NCBI RefSeq assembly: GCF_003696265.1
Contig: NZ_RFFH01000002.1
Coordinates: 1 to 64,000 of the forward strand
DNA length: 64,000 nucleotides
Source of the DNA: Nocardia stercoris
Lineage (GTDB): Bacteria; Actinomycetota; Actinomycetes; Mycobacteriales; Mycobacteriaceae
Reading direction: 5' to 3'
The translations under genes and the position numbers were made by a program. Below, piece after piece: positions 61,210 to 64,000 of the stretch (position 1 is its first letter; the number at the start of each line of letters is the position of its first letter). Below the pieces are notes generated by a model. It was not told the origin of the DNA. It worked only from the letters and a program-made list of their open reading frames with translations, and made no database searches.

Positions 61210-64000
61210 GTGTTCACCCGCTGGGGCGATCTGGTCTACCGGTTCCGTTACGCAGTACTCGGCATAACGGTGGCCGGTCTGCTCGCCTTGGGCGGGTACG
61301 GATTCGGGGTGGAGAACCACCTCAGCTCCAGCGGATGGTTCGATCCCAACGCCGAGTCCTCGCAGGCCTCGCAGCTCGCCGACTCCACCTTCGGCCGGGA
61401 TCACAAGGGCGATGTGATCGTCATGTACACCACCCCGCCCGGTACGACGTTCGATACGGCGCCGCCGGAGTGGAACCAGAAGATCACCGACAGCCTCAAC
61501 GCGCTGCCCAAGGACCACCCGCAGATCTCCGGGATCTATGCGTCGCCGTTCCGCCTCGACGACCCCAAGGCGCAAACGGTGCGGACCGGGCTGATCAGCC
61601 AAGACGGCACGGTCGCGTTCGCGGCGGTGATGATCGCCGGTGAGAACGACACCGAAGGTGTGAACAACTTCCGCGCGGTGAAGGACGACTTCACCGTCCC
61701 CGGAATCAAGACCGAGGTCGCCGGCATGCAGGCGGTGTCGGGCACCTTGAACGACACCATCGCCTCGGACCAGAAGCGGATGGAGATGCTGGCCATCCCC
61801 GCCGTCGCGGTCCTGCTGTTCTTCATCTTCGGTGGTGTGGTGGCGGCGTTGCTGCCGCTGATCACCGGTGTGCTCACCGTGCTGGCCTCGAACGGCATCA
61901 TCCGTATCTTCACGAATTTCACCGAGGTGAACTCGTTCGTCGGTGCCGTGGTGTCGATGATCGGCCTCGGTCTGGCGATCGACTACGGCTTGTTCATCGT
62001 GAGCCGCTTCCGCGAGGAGATGGCCGAGGGCTACCCGCCCGGCCTGGCGGTGAAGCGGTCCATCATGACCGCCGGACGGACGGTCACCTTCTCCGCGATC
62101 ATGATCGTGGCCGGCAGTACCGCGATGCTGATCTTCCCGCAGGGGTTCCTGAAGTCCGTCGCGTACGGCACCATGTCGACGGTCGCGCTGGCCGCGCTGA
62201 CCTCGCTGACCGTGCTGCCGTGCATCCTGGCGATGCTGGGCCCGCGCGTGGACATGCTGAGCCTCAAGTTCATTCGCAAGACGAAGACGGCCGACGAGAT
62301 CGAGAACAGCTACTGGGGCCGCAGCACCGCGTGGGTGATGAAGCACCCGTTGAAGATCGCCATCCCGATCTGCATCCTGTTGCTGCTGTTGATCATCCCG
62401 GTGCAGCACTTGAAGTTCGGCGGGATCAGCGAAAGCTATCTGCCGCCGGACAATCCGACCCGAGTCGCCCAGGAGAAGTTCGACCGGCTGTTCCCGGGCA
62501 AGCGTTCCGACACCGTCAAGCTGGTGATCGTCACCGACAACTCCAAGGAGATCGGCGGCCTTCTCCGCAAGGCCGACGCCGCCCCCGGCCTGCAGGCCAA
62601 GTTCACCTCCGGCACGGTCACGCCGCCGCCCAAGGGCTCGAACGTCTACACCATCGAGACGCCGCTCGCCGACGGCGATCACGACGAGACCATCGCCTAT
62701 CTGCGCTCGATCGACACTCCGGGCGACGTGAAACTGATGGTCACCGGCCAGGCTGCCCTGATGAAGGACAGCATGGACGCCCTGACCGGGCTGATGCCGC
62801 TGATGATCGCGCTGGCGGTCATCATCTCCGCGGTGCTGATGTTCCTCAGCTTCGGATCGGTGGTGCTGCCGCTGAAGGCGGCGCTCATGAGTGCGCTCGG
62901 ACTCGGCTCGACCCTGGGCATCCTGACCTGGATCTTCATCGACGGTCACGGTGCCTCGATCCTGAACTTCACCCCGCAACCGATCATGGCGCCGGTCCTG
63001 GTGCTGATCATGTCGGTGATCTTCGGCCTGTCCACCGACTACGAGGTCTTCCTGCTGTCGCGCATGGTGGAGGCCCGTACCCAGGGTGCGTCGACCACGG
63101 AAGCGGTGCGCTCGGGTACCGCGCAGACCGGCCGCATCATCACCGCGGCCGCGCTGATCCTGCTGGTGGTGGTGGGCGCGTTCGCGTTCTCCGATCTGGT
63201 GATGATGCAGTACATCGCCTACGGCATGATGGCCGCGCTGTTCATCGACGCCACCGTGCTCCGCATGCTGCTGGTGCCCGCGACCATGAAGCTGCTCGGT
63301 GACGACTGCTGGTGGGCGCCGCACTGGATGAAGGTGGTGCAGTCCCGCGTGGGCCTGGCCGAACCGGTGCTCACCGACGAGCGTCCGGGTCGCGGCGAGG
63401 TGGTCGACCTGGTGAAGGCCACGCCGGTCACCGACCCGGTGACCATGATCATGCCGGTGCTGAAGGACGGCACCCCCGCCAAACCGGCCCGCAAGCTCAA
63501 GCGCCGCGGCTTCCGGGGCAGTGAGGCGCCGACGGTCGGGTTCGGCGCGATCCCGAAGCCGACTCCGCCCGCGCCGCAACCGGTTACGCCGTTCCAGCCG
63601 CCTGCGGTCGAACCGGAGTCGTCGGCCGGATTCCCGCCGCTCAGCTCACCGGACTCGTCGACGGGCTACCCGCAGTCGCCCGCCGATCCGCCGGAGGGAC
63701 CGATCGGATATCCGTCGGCGCCGGGCAATTCGACGGAATCCTCCGCCGGTTACGCACCGCTCGGCACCTCGCCGGGCACGGCCGATGGCTACGCACCGCC
63801 GCTCGGCGGCTCGCCGGGCAATGCCGACGGCTACGGACCGTCGCAGGGCAACTCGCCGGAGACGGGCGGTGGTTACCCGCAGTCGCCCGGTAACCGGCCC
63901 GAAGCGGCTGACGACTACCCGCAGGCGCGCGGCAACTCGCCGGAGACAGCCACTGGATACGCACTGCCGCACCGCAACTCGTCCGACGCCAATGGTGGAT
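61210..64000 (+). CDS. mmpL3: MmpL3 trehalose monomycolate exporter, C-terminus beyond window edge
   Basis: RND-type membrane transporter that exports trehalose monomycolate across the inner membrane, the essential route of mycolic acids to the wall. 930 codons are present. Membrane proton-relay residues are in AIDYGLF (Asp258, Tyr259; helix 4) and LSTDYEVFLL (Asp610, Tyr611; helix 10), as in M. tuberculosis MmpL3. The second periplasmic domain is smaller than in the mycobacterial protein. From about residue 745 the cytoplasmic tail is Pro/Ser/Gly-rich with repeats such as GYAPPLGGSPGNADGYGP and GNSPET, and it continues past the edge. The GTG at 61210 has GAAGGAG 8 bp upstream. Last gene of the trmB operon. 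Confidence 0.95.
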   Translation, partial: MFTRWGDLVYRFRYAVLGITVAGLLALGGYGFGVENHLSSSGWFDPNAESSQASQLADSTFGRDHKGDVIVMYTTPPGTTFDTAPPEWNQKITDSLNALPKDHPQISGIYASPFRLDDPKAQTVRTGLISQDGTVAFAAVMIAGENDTEGVNNFRAVKDDFTVPGIKTEVAGMQAVSGTLNDTIASDQKRMEMLAIPAVAVLLFFIFGGVVAALLPLITGVLTVLASNGIIRIFTNFTEVNSFVGAVVSMIGLGLAIDYGLFIVSRFREEMAEGYPPGLAVKRSIMTAGRTVTFSAIMIVAGSTAMLIFPQGFLKSVAYGTMSTVALAALTSLTVLPCILAMLGPRVDMLSLKFIRKTKTADEIENSYWGRSTAWVMKHPLKIAIPICILLLLLIIPVQHLKFGGISESYLPPDNPTRVAQEKFDRLFPGKRSDTVKLVIVTDNSKEIGGLLRKADAAPGLQAKFTSGTVTPPPKGSNVYTIETPLADGDHDETIAYLRSIDTPGDVKLMVTGQAALMKDSMDALTGLMPLMIALAVIISAVLMFLSFGSVVLPLKAALMSALGLGSTLGILTWIFIDGHGASILNFTPQPIMAPVLVLIMSVIFGLSTDYEVFLLSRMVEARTQGASTTEAVRSGTAQTGRIITAAALILLVVVGAFAFSDLVMMQYIAYGMMAALFIDATVLRMLLVPATMKLLGDDCWWAPHWMKVVQSRVGLAEPVLTDERPGRGEVVDLVKATPVTDPVTMIMPVLKDGTPAKPARKLKRRGFRGSEAPTVGFGAIPKPTPPAPQPVTPFQPPAVEPESSAGFPPLSSPDSSTGYPQSPADPPEGPIGYPSAPGNSTESSAGYAPLGTSPGTADGYAPPLGGSPGNADGYGPSQGNSPETGGGYPQSPGNRPEAADDYPQARGNSPETATGYALPHRNSSDANGG

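Noticed and set aside
61081..63579. 832-codon frame antisense to mmpL3
   Set aside because: Shadow frame; the plus strand has the MmpL3 motifs and a good ribosome-binding site.

Overview
The window is high-GC actinobacterial DNA from a mycolic-acid-producing member of the Mycobacteriales, most likely Nocardia. The evidence is an MmpL3-type mycolate exporter, an AftD-type arabinofuranosyltransferase, a PorA-like DUF3068 protein, a FadE5/FabG4/FadA2/HtdX lipid set and frequent GTG/TTG starts. No rRNA, tRNA, IS element, prophage or CRISPR array was seen. Genes are cut by both edges: a Pro/Gly/Phe-rich protein on the left and mmpL3 on the right.

Layout. 0-3 kb: the truncated repeat protein and leuA, which has a Leu-codon leader peptide and an intrinsic attenuator. 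3-5.7 kb: a TauE/SafE permease, a DUF5685 protein with a Cys-rich tail, and an alpha/beta hydrolase. 5.7-13.5 kb: a three-gene cassette of DUF2126 transglutaminase, circularly permuted ATP-grasp/Alpha-E fusion and a second transglutaminase, whose biochemical product is unknown. 13.6-20.9 kb: ordinary accessory genes (AraC regulator/MFS pair, TPR protein, LysR regulator and tautomerase, lipoprotein, methyltransferase, hydrolase) with a nearly gene-free stretch at 16.5-17.3 kb.

21-33 kb: a fatty-acid and cell-wall block with fadE5, a DUF4185 (arabinanase-like) secreted protein, gnd, lpqI, a TetR regulator, a second and larger DUF5685 protein, and htdX-fabG4 divergent from fadA2. The motif TTAC-N4-GAGTA(A) occurs in front of fadE5, in front of the TetR gene and between fabG4 and fadA2, so the TetR protein probably controls all three loci.

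33-50 kb: a universal stress protein, isochorismate synthase, a DUF2613 small protein overlapping aftD, then envelope polysaccharide genes (acyltransferase, DUF3068, flippase-like protein, multi-pass protein, glycosyltransferase, methyltransferase) and a Tat-exported M19-like protein. 50-64 kb: a MerR/hydrolase pair, pckA, a GTPase with a membrane-anchored GTPase-like partner, a lipase, and the trmB-NYN-mmpL3 operon.

Much of 21-64 kb matches, from memory, the M. tuberculosis Rv0206c-Rv0244c neighbourhood, with the lpqI-fadA2 segment in the opposite relative orientation to aftD-mmpL3. Together these genes make, modify and export the mycolyl-arabinogalactan envelope and process its lipids. The least explained items are the paired DUF5685/Cys-tail proteins, the transglutaminase/ATP-grasp cassette and the GTPase/pseudo-GTPase pair.
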